Below are positions 1 to 9,225 of a stretch of 64,000 nt of DNA, piece after piece. The position numbers were made by a program, and so were the translations under genes. Within the stretch, counting starts at the first letter, position 1. Every line of letters begins with the position of its first letter. Source of the DNA: CAWGLW01 sp963823525 (GTDB lineage: Bacteria > Pseudomonadota > Gammaproteobacteria > Steroidobacterales > Steroidobacteraceae); contig CAWGLW010000006.1 of NCBI GenBank assembly GCA_963823525.1, forward strand, positions 1,240,001-1,304,000, written 5' to 3'. The notes beneath the pieces were generated by a model. It worked only from the letters and a program-made list of their open reading frames with translations, had not been told where the DNA came from and searched no databases.

Positions 1-3000
1 AGCGTTCACCGATGGCAGTTCACGCTGGTCCTGTTCGGGCTGCTGATCGCGGTGGGCTTGAATTCATTCCTGAACATCCCACGCGCCGAGGATCCGGAGT
101 TTCACGCGCCTATCCCGACCGTCGTGGCCGTGTACCCCGGCGCTGATCCGGCGGACATCGAGCGCCTGGTGATCGACCCGCTGGAAGACGCGATCAACGA
201 GCTCGAAGACATCAAGCAGATGGAAAGCAGCTCGATGGATGGCGTTGGTGTTCTGCGCGTTGAATTCCAGTGGCACACCGATGCCGAGGAAAAGTACGAC
301 GAGGTCGTTCGCGAAGTGAACCGGGTGCGTTCGCAGTTGCCCGCTGATCTCGCTGAACTCGAAGTGCGCAAGGTGAAGTCCAGTCTGGTCAACATCGTGC
401 AACTTGCGCTGGTCAGTGAGGACGCCAGCTACCGGCAACTCAAGGAGCTGGCCGAGACGCTCAGCGACTCCATGAAGACCGTACCGGGAGTGCGCACCAG
501 CGAAATCTGGGGATTTCCCCAACCCGAAGTGCGGGTTGCGGTCGACCTGGAGCGCATGGGTCGCTCGGGCGTTACGCTGGGGATGATCGAAGCGGCTATT
601 CGCGGGGGAAACGCATCGATCCCCGGCGGATCCGTCGACGTCGGGCTGCGCAAATTCAATCTGCGGACGTCGGGCAGTTACGAAGACCTCGAGGAGATCG
701 CCGATACAGTCGTCGGCAACCGCAACGGTCGCATCGTCAAGGTTCGCGACATCGCCGACGTGAACTGGGGCACGACTGAACAAAGTTATACGGCGCGATA
801 CAACGGCCAGCGCGCCGTCTTCGTGACCGCGAACGCCAAGGATCGGGTCAACGTGTTCGATGTGCGCGATGGCATCTATGAGCGCATCGATGCCTTCGAG
901 ACGCAGCTGCCGACCGATATCCGTCTTGAGCGCGGATTCGATCAGAGTCGTAACGTCAAAAGTCGACTTTCAAGGCTTGGAATCGATTTTGCGATCGCCA
1001 CCGGGCTGGTATTGCTGACTTTGCTGCCGCTGGGTCTGCGCGCCTCGATTCTCGTAATGATCTCGATTCCGCTCTCGCTGGCGATCGGCCTTTCCGCGCT
1101 CTATTTCACCGGCTTCTCGCTGAATCAATTGTCTATTGCGGGGTTCGTTCTCTCGCTCGGTCTGCTCGTTGACGATTCGATCGTGGTCGTCGAGAACATC
1201 GCCCGTTACCTTCGACTCGGTTACTCGCGGGTCGACGCGGCGATTGCTGCAACGGACCAGATAGCGCTGGCCGTGCTCGGCTGCACAGTCACGCTGTTGT
1301 TCGCCTTTCTTCCTCTGCTGTTCTTACCGGAGGGCGCGGGCCTTTTTCTCAAGTCGCTGCCGGCGGCCGTGCTCTTTACGGTCACGGCCTCGCTCTTCGT
1401 TGCGCTGACCGTGATCCCGTTTCTTGCCAGCCGCCTGCTCAAGGCCGAAGGCGGCGATGGCGCGGGCAACAGGGCCTTGAAATGGCTGACCGGCTCGATC
1501 AGTCGTTTCTACTCGCCCGCTTTGCGGGCGGCGCTGGCCCATCCGTTCAGGACATTGCTCGGGGCGCTGGTCTTCGTCGCCGCCTCGGTGGCACTGGTGC
1601 CAGTGATCGGATTCAGCGTGTTTCCATCTGCGGATATCCCCCAGTTTCGAATCGCCATCGAGACGCCCAATGGCGCCAGCGTCGCCGACACGGACCGGGC
1701 CGTGCGTTTTGTCGAAGCGGAGCTCGCAGTTCGACCAGAGATTAAAAGGTACTTTTCGAACCTTGGACGCGGGAATCCGCGTGTTTACTACAACATCATT
1801 CCTGAAGAGACGAACGCAAACGTCGCAGAAATATTTGTCGAACTGGACCACTACGACGCAACCGAAAGTCCACGGCTCTATGATGAACTGCGTGCGCATT
1901 TCTCAGGCTACCCGGGCGCCCAGATCGTGGTCGAGTCATACCAGAATGGACCGCCGATCGACGCGCCGATTGCCATTCGTGTCAAAGGGGACGACGTAGA
2001 CGTGTTGCGCAGACTTGCAGCAGAGGTTGAAGCGCAGATACGCGGCACGGCGGGCACACGCGACATCGATAACCCGGTCCGGCGCCTGCGGACCGATCTC
2101 GACCTCGGCATCGATGCTCAGAAAGCCGGCCTGCTCGGCGTCGCGCCGATCGAAATTGACCGCACCGTACGCGCCGCCGTCGCCGGACTGAGCGCGGGAC
2201 AGTTCCGCGAGGCGGACGGCGACGAATACGAGATCACCCTTCGCCTTCCAATCGATCAGCGCCCGACGATCGGCGCCCTCGATGCGATCGAGATCGCTTC
2301 GCTGACGGGCGCATCGGTACCCTTGAGGCAGGTAGCCAACCCAGGGTTCTCATCGGCGCCGAGCGTGATCCGCCGGCGAGACCGGGAGCGCGAGGTCGTC
2401 ATTACAGCGCGCGCGCAGTCCGATTACAACACGGCAAAGGTGACCCAGGAGGTATTGAGCCGCCTGCAGGCGCTCGACCTGCCAGCCGGTTATTCGATCC
2501 ATGCCGGGGGTGAACTCGAGGCCAGCAAGGAGAGCTTCAGCGGTATCGGCACCGCCGTACTGGTCGCCCTGTTCGGGATCCTTGCGGTGCTGGTGCTGGA
2601 GTTCGGCAGCTTTCGGTCGATGCTGATTGTCGCGGGCGTCATACCGCTCGGGGTCGCGGGCGGCTTCATCGCGCTGCTGGTGACCGGTTACTCGCTTTCG
2701 TTTACGGCGACGGTAGGCCTGGTTGCCTTGATTGGTATCCAGATCAAGAACTCGATTCTGCTCGTCGACTTTACGAATCAACTGCGCGAGCGTGGCGTCG
2801 CGCTCGAAGAAGCGATTGCGCAGGCCGGCGAGATTCGCTTCCTGCCCATCCTTCTCACCTCGGCGACCGCTGTCGGCGGACTGATGCCACTGGCCGTGGA
2901 GGGCTCGGGACTGTATTCACCGCTGGCCATCGTGATCATCGGCGGACTGATCTTTTCGACGCTGCTCGGCCCGCTCGTGACTCCGGTCATGTACCGGCTG

Positions 3001-3057
3001 TTACCACCAATCATCGACGAGCGCCCGGTGACGCCCGGCGAGGTGGCTCCTGCGTAA
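1..3057 (+). CDS. RND-family efflux transporter permease, 5' end cut by window
   Basis: Inner-membrane proton-driven pump subunit of a tripartite exporter. The frame is open from base 1 (SVHRWQFTLVLFG...), already inside the first membrane helix, so the start codon lies just upstream and perhaps ten to fifteen residues are missing; the GTG at base 52 is internal. The RND plan is complete: TM1, a periplasmic porter domain, a TM block with the proton-relay pair in LLVDDSIVVVENI (Asp-Asp codons at 1171-1176), a second porter domain, and the TM10 lysine in IQIKNSILLVDF (codon 2746-2748). About 1,019 residues are visible against 1,030-1,050 usual. The partner membrane-fusion gene would lie to the left. 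Substrate cannot be read from sequence; it is not close in sequence to the second RND pump at 28974-32042. Confidence 0.93.
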   Translation, partial: SVHRWQFTLVLFGLLIAVGLNSFLNIPRAEDPEFHAPIPTVVAVYPGADPADIERLVIDPLEDAINELEDIKQMESSSMDGVGVLRVEFQWHTDAEEKYDEVVREVNRVRSQLPADLAELEVRKVKSSLVNIVQLALVSEDASYRQLKELAETLSDSMKTVPGVRTSEIWGFPQPEVRVAVDLERMGRSGVTLGMIEAAIRGGNASIPGGSVDVGLRKFNLRTSGSYEDLEEIADTVVGNRNGRIVKVRDIADVNWGTTEQSYTARYNGQRAVFVTANAKDRVNVFDVRDGIYERIDAFETQLPTDIRLERGFDQSRNVKSRLSRLGIDFAIATGLVLLTLLPLGLRASILVMISIPLSLAIGLSALYFTGFSLNQLSIAGFVLSLGLLVDDSIVVVENIARYLRLGYSRVDAAIAATDQIALAVLGCTVTLLFAFLPLLFLPEGAGLFLKSLPAAVLFTVTASLFVALTVIPFLASRLLKAEGGDGAGNRALKWLTGSISRFYSPALRAALAHPFRTLLGALVFVAASVALVPVIGFSVFPSADIPQFRIAIETPNGASVADTDRAVRFVEAELAVRPEIKRYFSNLGRGNPRVYYNIIPEETNANVAEIFVELDHYDATESPRLYDELRAHFSGYPGAQIVVESYQNGPPIDAPIAIRVKGDDVDVLRRLAAEVEAQIRGTAGTRDIDNPVRRLRTDLDLGIDAQKAGLLGVAPIEIDRTVRAAVAGLSAGQFREADGDEYEITLRLPIDQRPTIGALDAIEIASLTGASVPLRQVANPGFSSAPSVIRRRDREREVVITARAQSDYNTAKVTQEVLSRLQALDLPAGYSIHAGGELEASKESFSGIGTAVLVALFGILAVLVLEFGSFRSMLIVAGVIPLGVAGGFIALLVTGYSLSFTATVGLVALIGIQIKNSILLVDFTNQLRERGVALEEAIAQAGEIRFLPILLTSATAVGGLMPLAVEGSGLYSPLAIVIIGGLIFSTLLGPLVTPVMYRLLPPIIDERPVTPGEVAPA

Positions 3058-3111
3058 CGCGGGTCCAATGCAGGGTGGGTCGGTGGGGGGTGGCTCGGCG
3101 AGTGTGGACGA

Positions 3112-3142
3112 CGCCGGTGTCAGCCGGCGGGCGTTTTCTTTT
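3112..3142 (+). terminator. Probable intrinsic terminator after the first RND gene
   Basis: CGCCGG / CCGGCG (3112-3117 and 3124-3129) forms a six-pair stem with a six-base loop. A T-rich run (GTTTTCTTTTT) follows a few bases later. The T-run doubles as the Lys codons at the 3' end of the convergent gntR gene, so it may be partly coincidental. Confidence 0.4.
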
Positions 3143-3482
3143 TCAGCAGGTCCGCAGGGTCGAGCCCAAGTCGCTCGATCATTGACTGGACACGCGGCCA
3201 CTCTTCACTGAGGAAACGCTGGCGCTCATCCCGCAACAGTCTCGAACGTACACCCTCGATGACAAACATGCCGCGACCGCGACGCTTCTCGACCAGGCCT
3301 TCATCAACCAGTTGCTGGTATCCCTTAAGGACAGTGAGCGGATTCAGACTGAAGTCCGCCGCGACATGACGTACCGACGGCAAGGAATCGCCATCGGTAA
3401 GTACGCCTTCCAGGATCATCGCTACGACTTTGTCGCGAAGCTGGCGGTAAATCGGTTGGCTGTCGTTCCAGTCTGGATCCAT
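3120..3482 (-). CDS. GntR family transcriptional regulator, YtrA subfamily
   Basis: Short GntR repressor of 120 residues, the size typical of the YtrA branch, which has a winged helix-turn-helix followed by only two or so helices. The DNA-binding part spans about residues 8-77 and shows the family pattern QPIYRQLRDKVV, DSLPSVRHVAADFSLNPLTV, then GLVEKRRGRGMFV. The C-terminal 40 residues are a charged helix ending in KKKTPAG. YtrA regulators usually repress their own operon, most often with an ABC exporter; no such transporter is adjacent here. Upstream on the same strand lie a possible small exported protein (3551-3709) and a near-perfect 26-bp palindrome (3743-3768), which is the natural candidate for its operator. 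The ATG at 3482 gives the correct family N-terminus. Confidence 0.9.
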   Translation of the reverse strand: MDPDWNDSQPIYRQLRDKVVAMILEGVLTDGDSLPSVRHVAADFSLNPLTVLKGYQQLVDEGLVEKRRGRGMFVIEGVRSRLLRDERQRFLSEEWPRVQSMIERLGLDPADLLKKKTPAG

Positions 3483-3550
3483 GGGTTGTTGGCTGACATG
3501 GTGCTGCGCTGCTCTACTCTAGCAGAACACCGGGCACCGCCCTCCGCATG

Positions 3551-3709
3551 TCAGGACGGGGCCACTTCGGAACAACTCACCGTCGCGTCGAGACCGTCGG
3601 GCGTGATGGCTTTTGACGCCAACGGTCCCGATGCGACTGACATCCCGGCGAGTATCCACACGGCGGCGGCGAGGGTTGCGGCGGCCAATCTGCTTGCGGT
3701 GCGCATCAT
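3551..3709 (-). CDS. Possible small exported or membrane peptide upstream of gntR
   Basis: A 52-codon frame running from tandem ATG codons (3709 and 3706) to TGA at 3551. It begins MMRTASRLAAATLAAAVWIL, that is, two arginines, then a hydrophobic stretch to about residue 26, then a polar tail ending CSEVAPS. This looks like a signal peptide or single membrane span. A GGAG-like sequence lies about 5 bases before the ATG. It sits between the palindrome at 3743-3768 and the gntR start at 3482 on the same strand, so the three could form one transcription unit. It has no recognisable family, and short GC-rich frames with an Ala-rich start can arise by chance. The call is tentative. Confidence 0.3.
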   Translation of the reverse strand: MMRTASRLAAATLAAAVWILAGMSVASGPLASKAITPDGLDATVSCSEVAPS

Positions 3710-3742
3710 CCTGCTCCACGCGACTCTTTTGTCTTTACTGTT

Positions 3743-3768
3743 TACTGTTGTAGTTAACTATAACAGTA
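3743..3768. promoter_or_regulatory. 26-bp near-perfect palindrome, candidate operator
   Basis: An AT-rich inverted repeat centred on GTTAAC (between 3755 and 3756). The left arm is TACTGTTGTAGTT and the right arm AACTATAACAGTA; the arms are complementary at all but one position pair. It lies in an otherwise GC-rich intergenic region, 34 bp upstream of the small frame at 3551-3709, 261 bp upstream of gntR and 157 bp upstream of mdh. The length and symmetry suit a dimeric regulator; GntR at 3120-3482 is the nearest candidate. Confidence 0.55.
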
Positions 3769-3924
3769 GGCTTTTTGCAAGCACTAACCGAGAGACCCGG
3801 TGGGCAGTCCCTTACGCTGACGGCACGGGGCACGCTGCTATGATTCCCAGCTAGCTCGACCGCATGCCGCAGCGCAGACTGCCGCGACGGTCATCTGTAT
3901 GTCAGGAAACCAGCGGAGAAAACC

Positions 3925-4902
3925 ATGAAGACCCCTGTCAACGTCGCGATCACAGGCGCGGCGGGCCAGATCGGCTACGCACTTGCCTTTCGAGTCGCTT
4001 CCGGTCAGATGCTCGGCACCGACCAACCGGTCAATCTGCACCTGCTCGAGATTACGCCGGCACTCGAGGCGCTGCGCGGCGTGGTCATGGAACTCAATGA
4101 CTGTGCGTTCCCGACCCTGAACCGAATCGTCGCCACCGACGACGCAAAGGTCGGCTTCAAGGACTGTTCGGTTGCGCTGCTGGTTGGTGCCCGCCCGCGC
4201 GGGCCGGGTATGGAGCGAAAGGATCTGTTGCTCGCCAATGCGCAGATATTTTCAGCCCAGGGGAAGGCCCTGGACGCTGTCGCCGATCGCAACGTGCGGG
4301 TTCTGGTGGTCGGCAACCCGGCGAACACCAATTCATTGATTGCGATGAAGAATGCGCCGGGCCTGAATCCGGCTAACTTCACAGCAATGGTCCGCCTTGA
4401 TCACAACCGGGCCCTGTCGCAGCTGGCCGAAAAGACCGGTTCTCATGTCACTGCGCTGCGCAAGATGACGATCTGGGGTAACCACTCCTCGACGCAGTAC
4501 CCCGACCTTCACCATGCCCTCGTCGATGGCAAGCCCGCCCTGTCACGGGTCGATTCGTCCTGGTACCAGGATGAATTCATTCCCACGGTACAGCAGCGCG
4601 GAGCCGCCATCATCAAGGCGCGCGGCGCCTCTTCCGCGGCCTCCGCCGCTTCGTCTGCAATCGACCACATACACGACTGGGTCATGGGTACCGCGGCCGG
4701 CGACTGGGTCAGCATGGCCGTGCCCTCGGACGGGAGCTACGGGATTCCGGCCGGCGTAATCTACGGTTTTCCAGTGACCTGCAGCGACGGTGAGTACCAG
4801 ATTGTTCAGGGCCTGGAAATCAACGACTTCAGCCGTCAGCGGATGGACGCCTCATACAAGGAGCTCACCGAAGAGCGTGACGGCGTCAAGGAACTCCTCT
4901 GA
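3925..4902 (+). CDS. mdh: Malate dehydrogenase (NAD-dependent)
   Basis: Cytosolic TCA-cycle enzyme that interconverts malate and oxaloacetate with NAD. It is 325 residues, of the MDH type found in Xanthomonas and Burkholderia rather than the E. coli type. The Rossmann motif GAAGQIGY is at residues 11-18. The substrate-specificity loop GARPRGPGMERKDLL (88-102) carries the Arg pair that marks malate rather than lactate dehydrogenase. The proton-relay pair is Asp159 (VRLDHNRA) and His187 (IWGNHSST). A GGAG ribosome-binding site lies 7-8 bases before the ATG. The gene stands alone between an intergenic region holding a palindrome and fadE. Confidence 0.97.
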   Translation: MKTPVNVAITGAAGQIGYALAFRVASGQMLGTDQPVNLHLLEITPALEALRGVVMELNDCAFPTLNRIVATDDAKVGFKDCSVALLVGARPRGPGMERKDLLLANAQIFSAQGKALDAVADRNVRVLVVGNPANTNSLIAMKNAPGLNPANFTAMVRLDHNRALSQLAEKTGSHVTALRKMTIWGNHSSTQYPDLHHALVDGKPALSRVDSSWYQDEFIPTVQQRGAAIIKARGASSAASAASSAIDHIHDWVMGTAAGDWVSMAVPSDGSYGIPAGVIYGFPVTCSDGEYQIVQGLEINDFSRQRMDASYKELTEERDGVKELL

Positions 4903-5205
4903 GCATCTGAGCGCAGCCTTATCGGCCGGCGACGGCGGCCGCAGAGCCGCCGGCCCGGCCAGGTCAGACGTGTCCTGCGTGAATCGATGTGGACGCCCCG
5001 CCCGTTGCCCGTAAGACACGGAATTATAAGAATAATCGTCTGCCCTGAATCTCTCGGGTAGGGGCCATCGAATTGACTGTCAGGAGCGCCCGGATCGCGA
5101 GTCTGCGCTGGGGCGAGGCGCCCTGAACTTGCGGCATTGCAGCAATCATGGGCATAGTCGGATAGATGGCGAGCAAAAGGGCTCGTTCTATCGAGGAAAT
5201 CAGCC
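4903..5205. other. Intergenic region between mdh and fadE
   Basis: About 300 bp without a gene. It contains a seven-pair GC stem (CGGCGGC/GCCGCCG at 4933-4939 and 4946-4952) just after mdh, with no T-run, so at best a weak terminator. An AT-rich patch around 5018-5040 may hold the fadE promoter, but no convincing -35/-10 pair is visible. No FadR-type operator was recognised. Confidence 0.35.
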
Positions 5206-7683
5206 GTGATGACAGTTTTCTGGTTCGTGCTTTTCTTTGGCGGCGGGCTGTTTCTTGCCTATACCCGCGCCTCCCTCATGGCCTCGACAATGGCTGCTGG
5301 CGCCGCGTTGATCGCCTACAGCCTGCTGGGGTCCGCTCCACTGATCTGGCTCGCGCTGCTCTGGGTCACCTTTGCGGGCCTGGCGCTTCTGAACATCGCG
5401 TCAATCCGTACGCGCTTTGTGTCCAAGCCTTTCCTGGTCGTCTACCGCCGCCTCCTGCCGGCCATGTCTTCGACCGAGAAGGAGGCTCTCGAGGCTGGAA
5501 CTGTATGGTGGGACGGCGAGCTGTTCACGGGCAAGCCCAACTGGTCAAAGCTGCTCTCCTCTGCCCCGCCGGCTCTCAGCGCAGAGGAGCAGGCGTTTCT
5601 CGACGGCCCCTGCGAAGAACTTTGCCGGATGCTGGACGAGTGGGACATCACCCATCGTCGGGCGGACCTGCCCCCCGAAGCCTGGGATTTCCTGAAGCGT
5701 AAAGGCTTCTTCGCGATGATCATTCCGAAGCGATACGGGGGCCTCGAGTTTTCGGCGTACGCGCATTCGTGTGTGCTCGTGAAACTGGCCAGCAAGAGCG
5801 TCACCGCATCGTCCACCGTCGCGGTACCCAACTCTCTCGGGCCAGCGGAGTTGCTGCTGCACTACGGCACCGAGGAACAGAAGAATCACTATCTGCCGCG
5901 CCTGGCCTCGGGCGAGGACGTGCCCTGCTTCGCGCTGACCGCGCCGCGTGCCGGATCGGATGCCGCCTCGATTCCGGACACCGGCGTCATCTGTAAGGGA
6001 GTTTACGAGGGACGCGAAGTCATCGGCATTCGGCTGAATTTTTCCAAGCGCTACATCACCCTGGCCCCGGTGGCGACGGTCGTGGGCCTCGCCTTCCAAC
6101 TCTATGACCCCGAAAAATTGCTCGGCGGCGAGAAAACCGATTACGGGATCACCTGCGCGCTGATTCCACGCGATACAGCGGGTCTCAGCATCGGTCGACG
6201 GCACTTTCCGCTCAATGTGCCCTTCCAGAATGGGCCGCTCTCAGGCAGGGACGTTTTCGTGCCGGTCGACTTCATCATCGGCGGACCGGCGATGGCCGGG
6301 CAGGGCTGGCGCATGCTGGTTGAACAGTTGTCCGTCGGGCGATGCATTTCGCTGCCGTCAAACTCGACGGGCGGAGCAAAGGCCGGTGTCTATGCGTCGA
6401 CGGCGTACGCGCAGATCCGCAAGCAGTTCAGCCAGCCGGTCGGCAAGTTCGAGGGCGTCGAAGCCGCGCTGGCCCGCATGGCGGGTGCCACGTATATCGT
6501 CGATGCCGCGCGTTCGGTGACGATTGCGGCAATTGACGGCGGCGAAAAGCCGGCGGTTCCCGCCGCCGTGCTCAAGTATCACTGCACCGAGCTCGGCCGA
6601 CAGGTGGCAAACGACGCCATGGACGTGCACGGGGGCAAAGGTATCTGTCTCGGGCCCAAGAATTACCTGGGACGCGGTTACCAGGCCATACCGGTGGCGA
6701 TCACCGTCGAAGGGGCCAATATCCTCACCCGCAGCCTGATGATTCTCGGTCAGGGCGCCATACGCTGCCACCCTTACGTGCTCAGAGAAATGGACGCGGC
6801 CAGGGAAAAAGACAAGCGCAAAAGCCTGCACGACTTCGATGCGGCGCTGTTCGGCCACATTGGCTATACGTTGTCCAATGCCGCAAGGTCGCTGGTCACC
6901 AGCACGACGCTGGCGCGATTCACCAGCGCACCGGAGACGGGTGCAACCCGGCGTTACTATCAGCACATCAACAGCTTCAGCGCGCGGTTCGCGTTTGCGA
7001 CCGACATGGCGATGCTGACTCTGGGCGGTTACCTCAAGAAAAAGGAACACCTCTCGGCACGCCTCGGCGATGTGCTGTCGTCGCTGTACCTGGCCTCGAT
7101 GGTGCTCAAGCACTACGAAAACCAGGGGCGGCCGGCGGCCGACCTGCCGCTGGTCGAGTGGACCTGCCGCAGCCTGCTTTACTCCGCTCAGGAGCAGTTG
7201 CACAGTTTCCTGCGTAACTTCCCGAATCGCGCAATAGCGGCCTTGATGCGCATCGTGATCTTCCCGCGTGGACGAACATATTTCGCGCCCAGCGACCGGC
7301 TCGGGCACAAGATCGTCAGCGCCTTGATGGTCCCGTCGGAATCGCGCGAGCGCTTGAGCGAGGGCATCTACAAGACCGTGGAGCCCGGCAATCCACTGGG
7401 CCTTCTGCAGGAGGCACTCGTGCTATCGGTCCAGGCTGCGCCGCTGGAGAAGCGCCTGCGAGTCGAGGGGGTCAAGACCGGGATCGTGACCGCGCTCGAT
7501 CTGCCGCAGCAGATACAGCAGGCACTGGCCGCCGGGCTGTTCAGCGAGACCGAGGCCGCATTCCTGGCCGACTACGACCGCAAGGTCATGGAAATCATCC
7601 ACGTCGATGACTTCGCAAGCGAAGATCTTGCTGCAGGTGTCCGCAGCGACGCGGACAAACAGCCACTGAGACACATCGCCTGA
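5206..7683 (+). CDS. fadE: Acyl-CoA dehydrogenase FadE, membrane-associated
   Basis: First enzyme of fatty-acid beta-oxidation: FAD-dependent alpha,beta-desaturation of acyl-CoA. At 825 residues it matches the long FadE class (E. coli FadE is 814). The N-terminus has two hydrophobic spans (residues about 1-75), followed by the acyl-CoA dehydrogenase core: a FAD/substrate loop in ALTAPRAGSDAASIPDTGV, and the predicted catalytic base Glu502 in ITVEGANILTRSLMI. The C-terminal 250 residues are the extra helical domain found only in this class. The start may be the GTG at 5206 or, more conventionally, the ATG at 5209; a GAGGA ribosome-binding site lies just upstream. It is monocistronic here. The acyl-CoA synthetase at 59939-61576 could supply its substrate. 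Confidence 0.95.
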   Translation: MMTVFWFVLFFGGGLFLAYTRASLMASTMAAGAALIAYSLLGSAPLIWLALLWVTFAGLALLNIASIRTRFVSKPFLVVYRRLLPAMSSTEKEALEAGTVWWDGELFTGKPNWSKLLSSAPPALSAEEQAFLDGPCEELCRMLDEWDITHRRADLPPEAWDFLKRKGFFAMIIPKRYGGLEFSAYAHSCVLVKLASKSVTASSTVAVPNSLGPAELLLHYGTEEQKNHYLPRLASGEDVPCFALTAPRAGSDAASIPDTGVICKGVYEGREVIGIRLNFSKRYITLAPVATVVGLAFQLYDPEKLLGGEKTDYGITCALIPRDTAGLSIGRRHFPLNVPFQNGPLSGRDVFVPVDFIIGGPAMAGQGWRMLVEQLSVGRCISLPSNSTGGAKAGVYASTAYAQIRKQFSQPVGKFEGVEAALARMAGATYIVDAARSVTIAAIDGGEKPAVPAAVLKYHCTELGRQVANDAMDVHGGKGICLGPKNYLGRGYQAIPVAITVEGANILTRSLMILGQGAIRCHPYVLREMDAAREKDKRKSLHDFDAALFGHIGYTLSNAARSLVTSTTLARFTSAPETGATRRYYQHINSFSARFAFATDMAMLTLGGYLKKKEHLSARLGDVLSSLYLASMVLKHYENQGRPAADLPLVEWTCRSLLYSAQEQLHSFLRNFPNRAIAALMRIVIFPRGRTYFAPSDRLGHKIVSALMVPSESRERLSEGIYKTVEPGNPLGLLQEALVLSVQAAPLEKRLRVEGVKTGIVTALDLPQQIQQALAAGLFSETEAAFLADYDRKVMEIIHVDDFASEDLAAGVRSDADKQPLRHIA

Positions 7684-7759
7684 GGCAGGCGCCCGCGGGT
7701 CGGAGCCCGCGGGCAGCTTGAGACCGGTCCTGCGGCCGTGCTTTTGTTAATCTCAGCGG

Positions 7760-9205
7760 GTGAACACTGACGAGCGCAGCCCCGGGGGGGTGATCTACGA
7801 AGTCGATTTCGAGGCTGAGGCCGCGATCGACGCACCGTTCGACACCTGGCTTCGCGATCACATTGCCGACGTTCTGCAGTTCAAAGGGTTTCAGAGCGCC
7901 GAAATCTTCGACGGCTCAGCCACGGAGCCTGGCCGGATACGACGCATCGTTCAGTATCGTGTCCGAAGCCGGGGCGAGCTTGAAGATTTCCTCGGCGAGC
8001 AGGCGCGCGCAATATACGCGCAGGGCGTCGCGTTGCTCGGAGAACGCTTCACGGTGCAGGAGCGGACGCTGCACCACCGTGAAGAGCTCGTGCATGGCGC
8101 CGTCTCGACCGAGAATTGCCTGAACTGCGGGGAGGTGCTGACGGGCCAGCACTGCTCACACTGCGGCCAGCGCGCGAGTGTCCGTGTGCTGTCGTTGTGG
8201 GGTCTCCTGAAAGAGCTGTTCGGCGACCTGACGGAGTGGGATTCGCGGGTCTGGCGAACCCTGCGGCCGCTGGCGTTCAAGCCCGGATTCCTCACAGTCG
8301 ATTACCTGCGCGGCCGGCGCGCACGTTACACGCCACCGTTTCGCATGTACCTGATCCTGAGCCTCGGCTTCTTCCTGCTGACTTCCCTGAACTCGGACAT
8401 TGTGGATGTCAACGTGGAACCAGGCGACCTGGATACGGGTATCAATTTCTCTATCGACGCTTCGGAGCCCCCCGGGGTCACACCGGAGGGTGCTGAAAGC
8501 GCAACGGAGAAGACAGAACCGCCAGCCGAAATCAAGCTCGATCCCGCAACCCGGCAGCTGGTTGACCAGATCATCGAGCGTGTGCCGGAAGAAGATCGCC
8601 AGCGAGTCATGGCCGATTTACAGGAGGAACTGGCTGGATTGACGCCCGAGCAACTCGAAGCGACGAAGAAGGTGCTCAAGAATCCGTGCAGCGAGGAAAA
8701 CTTCAAACTCGAGCTTGGCCCGGGAACCGAGGCGTTCGAGACACGGCTCCGGGAAGCGTGTCAGAAGATCGTGGCCGACGGCAAGGGCTTCGGAACGGCA
8801 CTTCTTGAGAACATTCCGAAGATGATGTTCGTCTTCCTGCCGTTGATCGCGCTGGTCATGTACCTGCTCTATATTGGCTCAGGTCGGTACTACGTGGAAC
8901 ATCTGCTGTTCTTCGTACATTTCCATTCGTTCTTCTTCCTGGCCGGCATCTGCATCCAGCTGATGCTGCAGGGCAAGCGCCTGACATCCGGTGAGCCTTC
9001 CCACCTGTTCGAGGTGGCGGCCGAGGCTTTGACGGCAGCGCTTGTCCTCTATGCGCCTTATTACCTGTACAGGGCCATGCGGCGGGTTTACCAGCAGGGA
9101 CGCATCGCAACCCTGGTGAGGTACAGTGCACTGGTCATTGCATACATTGTCTCGCTGGCGCTGACCGGGATCGGCCTGCTGGTCTACACGGCGCTGATGC
9201 TCTGA
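7760..9205 (+). CDS. DUF4286-like domain fused to DUF3667 zinc-ribbon membrane protein
   Basis: Integral membrane protein of unknown function, 481 residues from the GTG at 7760. Residues 11-105 (IYEVDFEAEA...FTVQERTLH) look like the small DUF4286 ferredoxin-fold domain. Next comes a four-cysteine zinc ribbon (Cys120, 123, 132, 135 in CLNCGEVLTGQHCSHCGQ) and a region with LFGDLTEWDSRVWRTLRPL and PGFLTVDYLRGRRARYTPP, the signature of DUF3667. One membrane span follows, then a 130-residue acidic, coiled segment, then about four C-terminal spans. A second in-frame GTG at 7790 would start the protein at IYEV, as stand-alone DUF4286 proteins do, and is preceded by a G-run; it may be the true start. 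Family names are from memory. No reaction is known. Confidence 0.75.
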   Translation: MNTDERSPGGVIYEVDFEAEAAIDAPFDTWLRDHIADVLQFKGFQSAEIFDGSATEPGRIRRIVQYRVRSRGELEDFLGEQARAIYAQGVALLGERFTVQERTLHHREELVHGAVSTENCLNCGEVLTGQHCSHCGQRASVRVLSLWGLLKELFGDLTEWDSRVWRTLRPLAFKPGFLTVDYLRGRRARYTPPFRMYLILSLGFFLLTSLNSDIVDVNVEPGDLDTGINFSIDASEPPGVTPEGAESATEKTEPPAEIKLDPATRQLVDQIIERVPEEDRQRVMADLQEELAGLTPEQLEATKKVLKNPCSEENFKLELGPGTEAFETRLREACQKIVADGKGFGTALLENIPKMMFVFLPLIALVMYLLYIGSGRYYVEHLLFFVHFHSFFFLAGICIQLMLQGKRLTSGEPSHLFEVAAEALTAALVLYAPYYLYRAMRRVYQQGRIATLVRYSALVIAYIVSLALTGIGLLVYTALML

Positions 9206-9225
9206 TCAACGGCACCGGAGGAAAC

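Larger units (their letters stand above)
3483..3924. other. Intergenic region between gntR and mdh
   Basis: Divergent intergenic stretch of 442 bp. It holds the 26-bp palindrome (3743-3768) and one small minus-strand frame with a signal-peptide-like start (3551-3709). The 150 bp next to mdh show no clear -35/-10 pair. No structured RNA was recognised. Confidence 0.5.

Noticed and set aside
5206..9205. Signs of horizontal transfer or mobile elements
   Set aside because: Across this stretch, and the rest of the window, base composition stays uniformly GC-rich by eye, and no transposase, integrase, tRNA-linked repeat or direct-repeat boundary was found.
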